Shown: in pieces, positions 38,001-48,552 of the stretch | Layout: every line of letters begins with the position of its first letter | How positions within the stretch are numbered: position 1 is the stretch's first letter | From: Spisula solida | Taxonomy: Eukaryota > Mollusca > Bivalvia > Venerida > Mactridae | Assembly (NCBI GenBank): GCA_947247005.1 | Contig: OX365944.1 | Location: forward strand, 6,460,501 to 6,524,500 | Direction: 5' to 3' | DNA: 64,000 bases | Notes under the pieces: model-generated | Databases searched by the model: none | The model's input: only the letters and a program-made list of their open reading frames with translations | What the model was told of the DNA's origin: nothing | Made by a program: the position numbers and the translations under genes

Positions 38001-41000
38001 AATTACTGTATGATTTGGTATGGATGCAAGCATTGATTCCAACAAGTCATTTTATATCTTAAACATGTTTTTGTAATGTGACCAGCAACTTTAGATACTG
38101 TATAACAGGTGTCCTACAGTTACGGATTATTCCTGGAATCCGGATTTGCTGCTATAGAAAGAATGAACACTTCTGCCCAAAATAAAAGTAAATTCATGAA
38201 AAAAGTAATGACTAAGTTATGGTCATTTGAAATTTCATAAGCTGAATTTTTACCATAGAACTATGTTTGAAACAGGATGTGTGCTAATGGCACCCGAAAC
38301 AGACTTGCATCTTATTTTCATGATTGGGCATTGTACTTTTGTAGGACCCCTGTGTACCGGTATATTGTTTCTGCTTTTGGAGAAACTGGATTAAAGCTAT
38401 ATTCTGCTTTGAAACTTCTACTTCAGTAAAGTGACTGGAACATTTCAGTCTTTTATGGATTGCATGGTGGATGAGTGGGTAACACTCTTGACTACCGATC
38501 GGGAAGTCCCTGGTTCCAATCTCAGCCGGGCCACTCGGTCATTTTGAAACACTTTTTTGCTAGGGGTGAACTGGTTGGTAACCCAGAGGTAGTCTCGCGT
38601 GTACCAACACTATACACTGTGCACGATAATGAACCAACCAGGGAGTCTTTCCTTGAAGTCTTAGGTCATTGGGTGATCTGACAGGGCAAAAACTGTGGGT
38701 AGTTACATTAACCAGGCTTTTACCAAAAATTTCATCTGCCAAAAATTGCATTTCTGGAACAAGAAATTGCAGTAATTGCTTTTTTGGAACAAAGAATTTG
38801 CCGTCACTGGGTTGATCTGGCGATCAGTTTGGCAGGTGATTTGATTCTAAACTTTACAGAGGAGTTGAAGAAACGACAGATTGTTGTAAAAAATGTTCCA
38901 CCAAATGTGACTGAAGAAACCATAAGATCTTTATTTCCTGAGGCAACAAAAATCACATTGAGTGTTGAAGAGGCAGCTGGAGAGAAAAAAGTTGGGTAAG
39001 TGCCTACCATCTGTTGTGTTTATTTACGTTAGCCCCCTGTAAATTGTGTAACACTGGACGTATTTCAAAATGGAAAATTCTGAAATATATGCAGCTGTAT
39101 TGGTTAGCTTAATAGGGGTTCCACAAGCATCTTTTTGAAAAGAAAAACAGCATCTTCCCATTTTATAGTGAAAACATCGCTAAAAATAACCATTTAGTCA
39201 ATACCATGTCGGTCTAAGTGTGATCATGGTATCAAAAGGATCAACTTTTGGTCGAATGAATCCATGGCATATCAGTGAACTTCAAATTACTGAGGGATTA
39301 AGATCACTGATGTGCATTAATGCTTAGTTCTGATTGGCATTCAATTCTACCACAAACTGCATAGAGCAAGTTGGGTTATACTTGCACATACATGTATTTG
39401 TCTATTTCCCTTTTCTAAATCGGCAAAGGGAATATAACTACTGTTACTGCATTTCTTGCCTATAATGTGGGAAACAGTTTTGGCTCAGTCACAATTTATT
39501 GGTAGAACACAACTTCTGGCCTTGTTAGTTCAAGGTCATGGTTATACAACAATTTATTGGTAGAACACAACTTCTGGCCTTGTTGGTTCAAGGTCATGGT
39601 TATACAACAATTTATTGGTAGAACACAACTTCTGGCCTTGTTGGTTCAAGGTCAAGGTTGCGAACTTGCGAAGCTGAGTAGTTCTCGACATCTTCTGTAT
39701 ATTTCCTGAAATTATTTTCAAATTATTGATTTTAAAAAAAATACTGACAGAAAGCCCCATACCCACACAGAGGCATACCAATATTTGAGAAATTACCAAA
39801 ATAAGCATGTATTTGAGGAAAATATGCCTCAAATATACTGTGCTATGTTCTAGAACATGTTTGCCTCTGTGCTTTGTTGTCTCTGGATATGACCCTGCAG
39901 AAGGCGATTTTAATCTGGCAAAGGTCATATGTCAAGATTTTAATCTGGCAAAGGTCATATGTCAAGATTTTAATCTGGCAAAGGTCATATGTCAAGTTAG
40001 CTGTAAACTCTTCCGGGTATGAAACGACCCATCTTGTAGTTTAACGATTGATAAGGTGTGTTGGAGCATACATTATACTAGTAAGTTAAGTAAAGAATTG
40101 GACCAGATGGAAGGCAGTTAAACATCATGACGGATGGCAGTATAGTACAAACACACTCACTCACTCTGACACAGTTGGATATTTAATGTGTATACTGGAC
40201 ACTTTGATTCGGTTCTTGATAACTGGTTGTTGGACTTCTATTTACTTATCAAATTTCTGAAATTTAATTATGGAATTTCGACTTTCACCGTTGTTATGAT
40301 GAAAGTCTTATTATGTTTTTCGAAAATTGGTTCGCACATGTTGGTCAGTCTGTTGGTAGACCAAAATATATATTAATGATTTCTGATAAATTACTAAAGA
40401 ACTTCAAAGTGGATACAGAAATTATTCTTCACAAGTAAATGACACACGGACCTATTGAATTTTTCTCTTTGGTTAAGGTCATTGTACCTTTTGATATTAA
40501 TTACTATTACATAATTATGTTTTACAAACACCTGTATTAAACTTCATGCTATTAAATTTCGACTCTTCGGTTACTACCTGCTATTGCACTATTGTGTGAT
40601 GGTCTTATGGAACAAGATTTATTTGGTCAGAATCTGCATAAACAATATTACCGTTTGTACCAAGTCTAACAAACACATGTATAGTTCATGAATTGTCATG
40701 TCTGTATAGGTTCAAATCATAATATACAAATGTAGATGCAAACTATCAACTTCACAGTGTATATACAAGTCAACTTCAGGTTATCGCAATAAGTTGTACA
40801 CATTGAATTGTAGTTCCCCAATGAGTCATACAGTGACCAAAAATCACAAATGCTTTTGCTTGCAATAAGTCATACAAGTTCAATTGTATAGTCTCCCAAT
40901 AAGTCAAACAGTGATTTGGGTTATAAGCTGTGAACGTGTTAGTCATTAACTATACATATAATCAGGCACTGTTTTTTAATAAGATACTATTTTTGCTGGG

Positions 41001-44000
41001 TCAAAACAAGTTATATGACATGATGTGCTTATATAAAATGTTTGATACTATTTTTACAGGAGTGTTCTGCTAGAATATAAGACAGAAAATGCTAGTATTA
41101 AATGCTTACAGACAAACAAAGATGTAACTATTGAGGACTGTCAGCTAAAGCTCGCTTCTTTAGTTCATCGTAAGTTGATAGTTAAAACTTATTTTGTGTG
41201 ATTGTTACTTCTTTAATATTAATATATTTAAGTTATTGTATTGTACATGCTGACCTGTACCACATTTTGTACCCACATTTTATTCTGGGATTTTGTACCC
41301 ACATCTAAGTCTGGGATTTTGTACCCACATCTAAGTCTGGGATTTTGTACCTACATCTTATTCTGGGATTTTGTACCTACATCTAAGTCTGGGATTTTGT
41401 ACCTACATCTTATTCTGGGATTTTGTACCTACATCTTATTCTGGGATTTTGTACCTGCATCTAAGTCTGGGATTTTGTACCTACATCTTATTCTGGGATT
41501 TTGTACCTACATCTTATTCTGGGATTTTGTACCTACATCTTATTCTGGGATTTTGTACCTGCATCTAAGTCTGGGATTTTGTACCCATATCTAAGTCTTG
41601 GATTTTGTACCTACATCTTATTCTGGGATTTTGTACCTACATCTAAGTCTGGAATTTTGTACCTACATCTTATTCTGGGATTTTGTACCTGCATCTAAGT
41701 CTGGGATTTTGTACCTACGTCTTATTCTGGGATTTTGTACCCACATCTTAATGGTTTACAACACAATGCCAAGACGTTGAAGCACATACTTGACTCACAT
41801 GATTCCCCCCCACCCCCCAAGCATAAGGATTCTATCAACCCAGAATTGTAATCAAAATGTGTGTCTTTTCTAGACAAAAATTAGACATCTGTCCAAGTCC
41901 GGCACAAATGAAAGCCAGCCATCTTTGAAAAGGGGGAAATTATGTACTGTTCTCTACGTTTTTCGAATTTTATTTGTTATATTTATGATAAACCTCTTGA
42001 TTAATGTGAATAAAAATCTATGTTTCATGTATATTATTTTAGGACCCAATGCTTTTAACCGTGGAGGTCCAATTAGCAAAAGTCTGCAATATGCAATACA
42101 AAATCATGCAATGAAAGTCAAGGCTAAGGCTGGTGTTGGTTCATTTGGTCGTGGATCATTCAGAGGCCAATTTCGTGGTCGAGGTTTTACAAGTGAGGCA
42201 CGTGGAAGAGGATCAAACAGATTTGCTGATAGAAAAAGCAATGCACCAAGTACTGGGTCGTCACGAGGTGCAATGGCAAAAGGAACGAGTCCACGTCAGT
42301 CATTTTTCAGTGGTTTGTATATTTCACTTGTACGGCGAATTGATGTGATTGCTTACTGATGGTCAGCAAAAATTATCATGAAAGTCCATTTTACTTTTAA
42401 TATATACACTGCCCACCAAAAATAAGTATACAGATGTTATTTGCCTACTTACTTGCCTGTAATAAAACTATTTGCAGAGCAGTGAAGCAACAATATATTT
42501 GAAGAAAAGGAAAAATTTTGTTTATTAAATGGAAAGGCCGTACATAAATTAGTACCCTAGTTGCATAATCTAAAGTTTCTTTTTTCCTCTTGAATGGTAA
42601 CTTTGTCACACAAAGATGGAAAATTCAGCCCTTTTGATCACATGGTTATTTTAGTTTCGAACATCTTCATCTTTATTTCTATCTCTATTTTGACTCATTT
42701 AGTAACTGTAGTTTCAGAAACGAGTATAATTGTGACCGTCTGATTAACAGATATTGAATAATTTACCAAGTTTAATTTTGCTACAATTATTTACTGTATA
42801 CTTATTTTTGGTGGGCACAGTATATATATATAGATTAACAGGTTACAAAAAAACTATGACATGACACAAAAACAAAATGAAAAAAATAACAGTACCTTGA
42901 TTTCATTTTTACTTGCAAAATGAAAACACTGATTAAGTTCATGATGCAGACTGTTTTGCCATATTATGTTGCTAAGGAGAGGTTGTTGTTCTATGGAGGG
43001 CCACTCTGGAGAGGTGGCACTGTACTAGGGACCTTTGCAAGGTCATAAATCAAGCAGGTTTCTCCAAACAGTTATTATGTTGTAAGTATGCCTTTGCATG
43101 TTGAAATGAATTGTTATTTGGTCATATATTTGTGACCGTTGTTAATGATAGTTTTACAATAATATGTATGTTTATTTTCCAGGAAATAAAGCGGGTGGTA
43201 GTGGTGGCGGCAGTGGTGGTCGTGGTGGCGCCGGCGGAGGTGGGGGACAGTTTGGTTTAGCCGGTAAACTTGCTTCGTCAGGAGGAAATGATGTAAGCTA
43301 TTTATTTTAAATCTCTGAAAAGACATAAATTAATAATGAATTGTGCAGGTTTATGTTGGGCGATACAGCATTGTAGTGTGGTGTACATCATGGATTGGAT
43401 TGATTCTTTATATGGGCTTATTAGTCATTAATGCTACCTCTCACTAAGTTAGATAACTCTTGCATTCAATGCAAATGATGACTCTTGTTTGACATAAAAA
43501 GATTTGTAAGTTTGATATTCGGTGTCGTGCGTAATTCCAAGAAACCTTATTTTCATTGACAAATTGGTTGAATAAGTGAAAAAGTCCATTGTCTTCTGAC
43601 AGCTCTTACTTCATTCAATGACAACCATGTAAACATCTGTTTGTTATTTTTGAAGTAAATTAAGTCTTGAGTGTTTGATGATAATTTTCTATTGTTAGGT
43701 GAGGAGGGAAAGAGTAAGAGTCCGCCCGTCCGTCCCGAGAGTGAGACAAAGGAACCGAGGCAGAGATTCTTCACTTAATTCTGCTTCATCACAATTCAAA
43801 CAACCCGTATCAACCACCTCACAATTCCGCGACCAGAAGAAGTCGCCCTACAGAAATGAGCCACCCCGTGTATCCCCATTCCGAGGAGGCCAGAATAAAC
43901 CAGAATCTCGTGCAAGCCCCAAGTTTAGGGACCAATCCCCCAGACAGTCTGGATTTAAAGACAATGCACCGTCACGACAGACAGCCCGATCTCGAGACCC

Positions 44001-47000
44001 ACCCGCCCGACCCAGACAAGCTGCCCAGCAGGCAGGTCGATCTAATGCATATAAAGAACAATCCAGGTTTTCACCTGGTAGAAATCGTCAGTCATCAGGC
44101 GGGTATGTGATATTTCTAAGGATGAATTGTTTTTGTATAGCTTTATTTGTTTTATCCAAATTGTGCCTGGAAATTTTAAAATGGAAGATTGTTACAGTAA
44201 AACTGTTGTTCACTAAATGTTTACCAAATTTCCTATACACATACAAACACTGGTAAAGTGTCAGGGCATTTTTCAGACGTAGGGGAAGGGACCTTTTCTT
44301 TAAATTTAGGGGAAATAATTCATAATTTTTGCAAAACGGGTAGAAAAAACTCGAAAAAAATTTAATTGTTGGAGAAAACTGCATGATTTTAAAGAATTTT
44401 CCTGAGGGGAAGACACCTGTTAATGGCCCCTGCTATAGAAGGGGAGAAAAACCCTGATTGTATACCTAATCAACTCAGGTTTAGTCACAGATGATGGATA
44501 TAAATGAAAAGTATGTCACCAGCAAATTCAGTATTTAAACTATACAAGCTGTTTAATTGGACCCTTGACTGAATTTACACATATTGTGATAATATAATAG
44601 TAACCAGCGGGTTACCTTTATAGAGATGGTGTACAAAATATATCACTCTCAGACTGGTGTACCATAGATTCATTAAGAGTAAATATAGTAAAGGTTTAAG
44701 TAACATTTAAAGAAAATACATATAGCAAATAATGATAAAAATTGTTCTAAGTTGATCAAAAGTGTATGGATATGAACTGTTATTATTTTCACATGTTCTA
44801 GGAAAGAAGAAGACCCAATGGCCATGATGGCCTACTTAAAAAACACACTGGAACGTATGGAGCAGAAATTCTCAAAGTGAGTAAATGAATTTTCTCAATA
44901 TTTGTTAGCCAGAACTATTGAATTAATTGGATTTTAACCTTTCAAAATTGATATAAAGAATACCATTTTAATAGCTACATATTACCAGTCCAAGAATGTT
45001 CTGTACAGGCCTGGGTCATTTATATCCGCTTTGGAAAAACACTTAAATCTGAAATCAAGGTCAAATGATTTTTTGCGGGAGTTATGGCTCTTCGTGGGAG
45101 ACATACATTTTTTGTCAAAACCCCTTCCTAGATTCTAATAAAGGCTTGTGTTTCAGTACTGGAAGTTCTGGGTCGGGAGGTCGATACGATGATGAATCAC
45201 CTAGTAGGAGTCAGTATTCTGCTGGAGGTAGGGGTCGTGGTCGTGCTAACCTATCAAAGGGTAGAGGTGGAGGAAGAGGAAATACTGGATCTCGAAAACG
45301 ATCGCTAGATGATCGGGATTACAGCAACCAAGATGCTAAAAGACCATACATGATGGAAGGTGAGTTGAAACTCTATAATTATAATAAATTTATAATTGTT
45401 TACAATAAAGTATTAAGGTCGGTAGACCAAATGGTTTCCATTTAATAACTCAAGAACGCTTTACCCTAGGACCCTCAAACTTTGCACGGAGGTTAATCAT
45501 CAACAGTAGATGACCCCTATTGATTTTGAGGTCAGTAGGTCAAAGGTCAAGGTCTTTGTGACCATTACCATTTCTGACTATTGGACTGCCATAGGGGGGC
45601 ATACATGTTTTACAAACATCTCTTGTTATATAACTGTTTACTAGAAAGTACTAATTTAAATAATAGTTTTCTTGATGCAGCAAATACATGATCTTTATCT
45701 TCATGGATGTTTTAAGCATTGCTATTAACATATTTTGTATTGTATTTTATTCCAGTGTATTCTGTGTCTGAATGTCTAATATAAAAAGTTGCAAAAATGT
45801 TGTTTAAGGGTTGTTAAAACGTACCAAAAATATCTGAAATGGTTAATCAAAAAATTACAAATTAGTTACTAAGGGTGGCTCATAATTATAATGGGTTTAT
45901 AACATGCTTTGCTCACTTCAAAATAATAGTAGTATTAATTAGTTATACCCCCCCGCACAACGAGTTGTAATTATTTCTGAAGAATAATGAACACCTATTG
46001 AAAGACTTCATCCTTGTAACAGTGAGCGTGTATTACTATCAATCAATAATAATTTCAGGGATGATATTACTAAATTCTGGATTCAAAGAATGGATTAGAG
46101 CAAACTGTCCCAAAGTATTTCAAACTTTATTTCTAGAAATTGAAAAGAAAATTGTGACTATTGAGGTTCTTACATACATATAAATTAGACTTAGACCTGC
46201 CTATTGAATATTGAGGAGCACTACACTTCTGGAATAATGCGGCTTTGCTGCTCCAGAAAGTATTACCTTTTCTTCAGAAAATGAAAGTTATTTGATTGAA
46301 ATCTTTAAAGTTTTGACAGTTAAAGTAATGGTCATTTGAAATTTCATAACGTGAATTTTAATAATAAAACAATGTTGGAAACATATTTAAATGTAGTGGT
46401 GTGTGGTATTTGGCACATGAAACAGACAATATCTTCTTGATTGGGCATTATGCCTCAGTTTGACCCTGAACTATTACCTAAAACCTATACTGACGACAAG
46501 TGTCGATGTTTCATTGTATTTGTAAAATTCAGAAATAATGAATATGTACTCGTGTTTTATCGTAGAATAAAGCAGTCATGAGTTCGGAAGTGTAGTAATT
46601 AAATCACGAAAGCGTAGCATGAGTGATTTAATGTATGCATTCGAACAAGTGACTGTGCTTTATTATAGAAAAACCCAGGTACATATTCATTATTTTGATT
46701 CTAACATAGCCAATATTCTGCATTTGTCAACACATCAAGACATAGTAACCACAGCACTGTTTCTTCCTCGGAAGGCTTATTTGCAGTTTGAAGTTATTCA
46801 GCCATAGCTGTGTTTTATTGGTAATTCATGCACATCATGATTTCCTCTATGTGTATAAAGCTGAACCGCTGGTTGTGTTAGAATAATGTTTTTACCTATG
46901 CGAGTGTATTTATATACATGTATTTGTTATTCTATTTATAGATAACAGTGGCAGGGGGGTCTCCCAGAATTACAGCAGCTCACAGGACTATTCAGCAGGT

Positions 47001-47689
47001 AATTCTTTAGTGAAGTTCTTTGGCTAAAAACTTCCTTTTCTTGATGATGGATATTTTTCATTTATCAGTATATAATGTAAGTGAAATTGTCAACTGTTAA
47101 ATTTGTACAAATTGAGTTCAGGAGTATAAGGTAATAACTCCCAACTATACTCTCAACATTTAACAACAATAACAATAATAGGTCAGTTTAGATTATAAAT
47201 GAGGAGTGTAGGCCGGTAGGGTGATTTAATATTTTGTTAACCTAATAATAATTTTTCTTGTGTACTTTTACAGGTAATCGTGGTCAGTCTGGAGGAGACA
47301 ACTATCAGAATCGTCGTTCGTCCCAGAATTATGGACAGTCCTCCTCTACCACAACCTATGGACAACAACAATATTCTGCCACTAATTACGGACAGTCTAA
47401 CACTGGCTTTGGTCAGTCTGCGGCCATGAATTACGGACAACAGTCTTTTGGGTCTACCGGTAGTTATGGCCAACTGTCTAACACTGGTTACGGACAATCT
47501 TCTAACGTAGGTTATGGACAAAGTGGGTCAATGGGTTACGGTCAGTCTAACAACAGTTATGGTCAGGATTATTCTGGAATGGCAAATTATACTTCTAGAG
47601 GCATTGTACAATATTCAGGAGGCAACAGTGGAGGTGTTCAGGGTGGGAACCAAACGGGTGGTGGTAATAGACAAGGTCAGAGATGGTGA
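26034..47689 (+). CDS. Gene B: large two-RRM, RGG and prion-like protein, 1023 aa, 16 coding exons
   Basis: Coding exons: 26034-26400, 29543-29746, 30416-30682, 31292-31405, 33838-33994, 34521-34654, 35637-35684, 38860-38995, 41060-41169, 42043-42312, 43183-43292, 43699-44102, 44802-44876, 45157-45359, 46942-46998, 47274-47689. Total 3072 nt, all GT-AG, phases consistent. Start MPGTPKRGRGRGAAAARRR is the first ATG after an acceptor-like site at 26006. Residues 20-317 are a Glu/Lys/Thr/Pro/Ala disordered region. RRM1 ~320-413 (LKVNIGPI, GFVRIPFEIRT), a short helix, RRM2 ~434-511 (IVVKNVPPNV, SVLLEY). Residues 514-866 are rich in RGG/FRG and PSRQ/SPRQ motifs; 868-1023 hold about ten [GS]-Y-G-Q units. 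It is a paralogue of gene A. Probably nuclear, RNA-binding and condensate-forming (inference). Nucleolin-like in architecture, FUS-like at the tail; family not recognised. Confidence 0.85.
26440..28812. mobile_element. hAT-like TIR element (2.4 kb) in first coding intron of gene B
   Basis: The ends TAGTGTTCC and, reversed, TAGTGATCC lie between exact 8-bp duplications CTATTTGA (26432-26439 and 28813-28820). Both subterminal parts are rich in CGATAATCG / ATCGATAGTCG words. TAGTG ends plus 8-bp duplication fit the hAT superfamily. The middle is taken up by a diverged tandem array (next entry). No transposase ORF seen. It splits the intron just 39 bp after the exon 1 donor. Confidence 0.75.
26760..27625. 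repeat. Diverged tandem repeat carried inside the hAT-like element
   Basis: The word pair GAGAACGAGTTTGTGTGG(T) and CTCGCTTCGCTCGCACAATA recurs about five times (e.g. near 26793, 27025, 27225, 27330, 27535) at uneven spacings of roughly 150-220 bp, with GTATGCAGCTCAGA between. Units differ greatly from each other. The coding-looking frames here come from the repeats. Confidence 0.55.
28821..29542 (+). other. Rest of gene B intron 1
   Basis: AT-rich sequence without recognisable repeat or RNA gene, ending at the acceptor ACATTGCAG (29542). Confidence 0.5.
31441..33010. mobile_element. Pearl/Helentron-like element with six 158-bp tandem cores
   Basis: It opens with a perfect hairpin, TGTCGCCT-GAAA-AGGCGACA (31443-31462), and closes near 32990 with TCAGGCGACACATGCGACTC, so the ends share TCGCCTGA inverted. 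In between TTTCTTGTCCGGAGCATAAC recurs at 31641, 31799, 31957, 32115, 32273 and 32429: a precise 158-bp period, then 156. A second segment (32591-32870) carries a (CGTT/CGTC)n microsatellite at 32637-32664 and starts TATGCCCCCGTATCGATAG, itself a frequent bivalve repeat type. A left end, ~160-bp core copies and a tetranucleotide tract is the plan of the bivalve pearl family. It lies in intron 4 of gene B. Confidence 0.75.
33020..33650. repeat. Further bivalve-type dispersed repeats
   Basis: 33035-33200 resembles 17225-17440 (AATCTGGATCCTGAC, GGTTTATGAAA, GGGCAATAAGG). From 33220 a second one has ATACCCCTAGATACATAG and a (GGTC)n tract at 33280-33304, then GATGAAACTTGCTG(T)GTAGGTAGC appearing twice (near 33395 and 33520), a ~125-bp tandem duplication. 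Intron 4 of gene B. Confidence 0.5.
33688..33730 (-). mobile_element. Solo end of a mariner-like element
   Basis: ACAATTATTTACTGTATACTT and the following GTGG-CACTGTAT match the right end of the element at 42407-42821 with a few changes. No matching left end was found nearby, so it is a truncated copy. Confidence 0.5.
35264..35340 (+). mobile_element. tRNA-Thr(TGT)-like sequence, probable SINE head
   Basis: GCCGGCTACCTCAGTCAATA then GAGC gives an A box and D arm; TTTGC-CTTGTAA-GCGAA makes a five-pair stem with loop U33 and anticodon TGT; CCGGGGTTCGAGCCCCGG is a perfect T arm and B box. The 3' side (ACTGATTGCACA) does not pair with GCCGGCT, so a functional tRNA is unlikely. It is followed by AAACAGACTTGCTTCTTATT, a word also found in the dispersed family at 38290, so a SINE is the best reading. 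Intron 6 of gene B. Confidence 0.5.
35685..38104 (+). other. Part of long gene B intron 7, unassigned old sequence
   Basis: A minus-strand frame at 35740-36003 lacks stops for about 90 codons and has mixed, protein-like composition; similar broken frames follow up to about 37960 on that strand. A ~90-bp tandem duplication with GACACTTAGCTTG lies at 35957-36110. This could be a decayed mobile element on the minus strand, but no motif identifies it. Confidence 0.3.
38105..38360 (+). repeat. Dispersed repeat family, copy 2
   Basis: Shares GTCCTACA, GGAATCCGGATTTGCTGC, GTCATTTGAAATTTCATAA, AACAATGTTTGAAAC-like and TCTTATTTTCATGATTGGGC words with 46195-46460 and 48238-48500. Like the copy at 48238 it is followed downstream by a tRNA-like sequence. 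Confidence 0.6.
38464..38540 (+). repeat. tRNA-like sequence (SINE-related)
   Basis: TGGATGAGTGGGTAACACTC resembles an A box and D arm and GGTTCCAATCTC a B box, about 45 bases apart. The arms do not close, so this is a relic. It lies about 100 bases after copy 2 of the dispersed family. Confidence 0.4.
39492..39660 (+). repeat. 58-bp tandem repeat, ~2.9 copies
   Basis: CAATTTATTGGTAGAACACA recurs at 39492, 39550 and 39608, with GGTTCAAGGTCATGGTTATAC in each unit. Copies are almost identical, which indicates recent duplication. Intron 8 of gene B. Confidence 0.9.
39905..39994 (+). repeat. 30-bp tandem repeat, 3 copies
   Basis: GATTTTAATCTGGCAAAGGT followed by CATATGTCAA is present three times without any change. 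Intron 8 of gene B, about 250 bases after the 58-bp array. Confidence 0.9.
41264..41757 (+). repeat. 26-bp tandem repeat, ~19 copies
   Basis: Unit TCTGGGATTTTGTACCTACA plus TCTTAT, with a variant ending TCTAAG. The two variants alternate irregularly. Because 26 is not a multiple of three, the stop-free unit yields long ORFs in all three plus-strand frames with a 26-residue period; these are artefacts. Intron 9 of gene B, starting about 95 bases after an exon. Confidence 0.92.
42407..42821. mobile_element. Mariner-like MITE in intron 10 of gene B
   Basis: CACTGCCCACCAAAAATAAG and continuing TATACAG at the left is repeated in reverse complement at 42793-42820 (CTGTATACTTATTTTTGGTG). Both ends lie in TATATA, consistent with a TA target duplication. 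About 415 bp, no transposase. A lone end of the same family is at 33688. Confidence 0.7.
45395..45625 (+). repeat. Bivalve-type dispersed repeat with DR1 nuclear-receptor motif
   Basis: The stretch with AACTCAAGAACGCTTTACCC, GGACCCTCAAACTTTG and ATAGGGGGGCATACATGTTT has the make-up of a common bivalve repeat. It contains AGGTCA-A-AGGTCA, a perfect DR1, at 45537-45549, followed by a further AAGGTC. Intron 14 of gene B. Confidence 0.5.
46195..46460 (+). repeat. Dispersed repeat family, copy 3
   Basis: Shares CTTCTGGAATAATGCGGCTT-like start, CAGAAAATGAAAGTTATTTG, GGTCATTTGAAATTTCATAA, AAACAATGTTGGAAACAT and TTCTTGATTGGGCATTATGC with the other copies. Intron 14 of gene B. Confidence 0.6.
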
Positions 47690-47973
47690 TGTCACTATGG
47701 ATTATTGAGTACCATGGATATTGGTAGTTGATGTACTGTGTGTTTTATATGTCAAATCATGTGTTAGTGATGTATATTGTACTTAGTAAGTCAACATCAT
47801 TGTTGAATATCGTAACCTTTTTGAGCTAGTATAAATTTAAATTGATGGTTTTATTAGTTTTGTACAGTATCCCCTACCGTGTTCCAGGAAGGAATGTCAT
47901 TGATTTTGTTTCATTTATATCGTAAGTTGGAATATCCTCATTTCTCATTGTATTGTGTATGTAATTGTCGATG

Positions 47974-47993
47974 AATAAATAAATTGAAATAAA
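47974..47993 (+). terminator. Poly(A) signals of gene B
   Basis: AATAAATAAA at 47974-47983 and a further AATAAA at 47988-47993, about 285-300 bases after the stop codon, followed by a T/GT-rich stretch (TTCTTTTCC, TGTGCTTTGTATGTTC). Confidence 0.7.
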
Positions 47994-48237
47994 TTCTTTT
48001 CCACATGTGCTTTGTATGTTCTTGTACTGTTTAAAACATACTATAGCTTGAACAATTAACGTGATCCTCTTACCTTATTAGCATAATTTAACAGTTGATT
48101 TTTTGTCTATATTAATCTTCGACCAATGTTTTTATAAGAGGTCAGGATATGTTCCTATGTAAAGTATGAGGACCAGGTTAATTTGTTCAGACTATTCACA
48201 GTGCATGTACCAGCATATGTGACAAAGTGTTATAATA

Positions 48238-48500
48238 TGCAGGGGTCCTACAATTCTGCAGTGATTTGGAAATCCGGTTTTGCTGCATCCAAGAATGAAA
48301 CTGCCTCAGAAAGTAAAAGTTATTAATATTTGAATAAAACATACTAAGTATTGACCGAGTTACGGTGATCTGAAATTTTACATGCAGAATGTTAACAATA
48401 GAACAATGTTTGAAGCAGAGTTTCAATGTACAAATGTTTGCTAATGGTACACAAAACCAACATACATGTGTCTTATTTTCAAGATTGTAAGTTATGCCTC
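48238..48500 (+). repeat. Dispersed repeat family, copy 4
   Basis: GGTCCTACAATTCTGCAGTG, AAATCCGGTTTTGCTGCAT, GATCTGAAATTTTACATG, AACAATGTTTGAAGCAGAG and GTGTCTTATTTTCAAGATTG align with copy 2 along its whole length. Intergenic between gene B and the fucosyltransferase gene. Confidence 0.6.
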
Positions 48501-48552
48501 AGTAGGACCACTGATTATATTTCTGTATTGATACTGGTACCATTACTTATAC

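Noticed and set aside
41241..41780. ORFs of 60-117 codons with a LGFCTYILFWDFVP repeat
   Set aside because: Produced in every plus frame by a stop-free 26-bp tandem unit in an intron.
43856..44110. 84-codon ORF in another frame across gene B exon 12
   Set aside because: The phase-consistent frame encodes the RG/SPRQ-rich segment; this one is its shadow.
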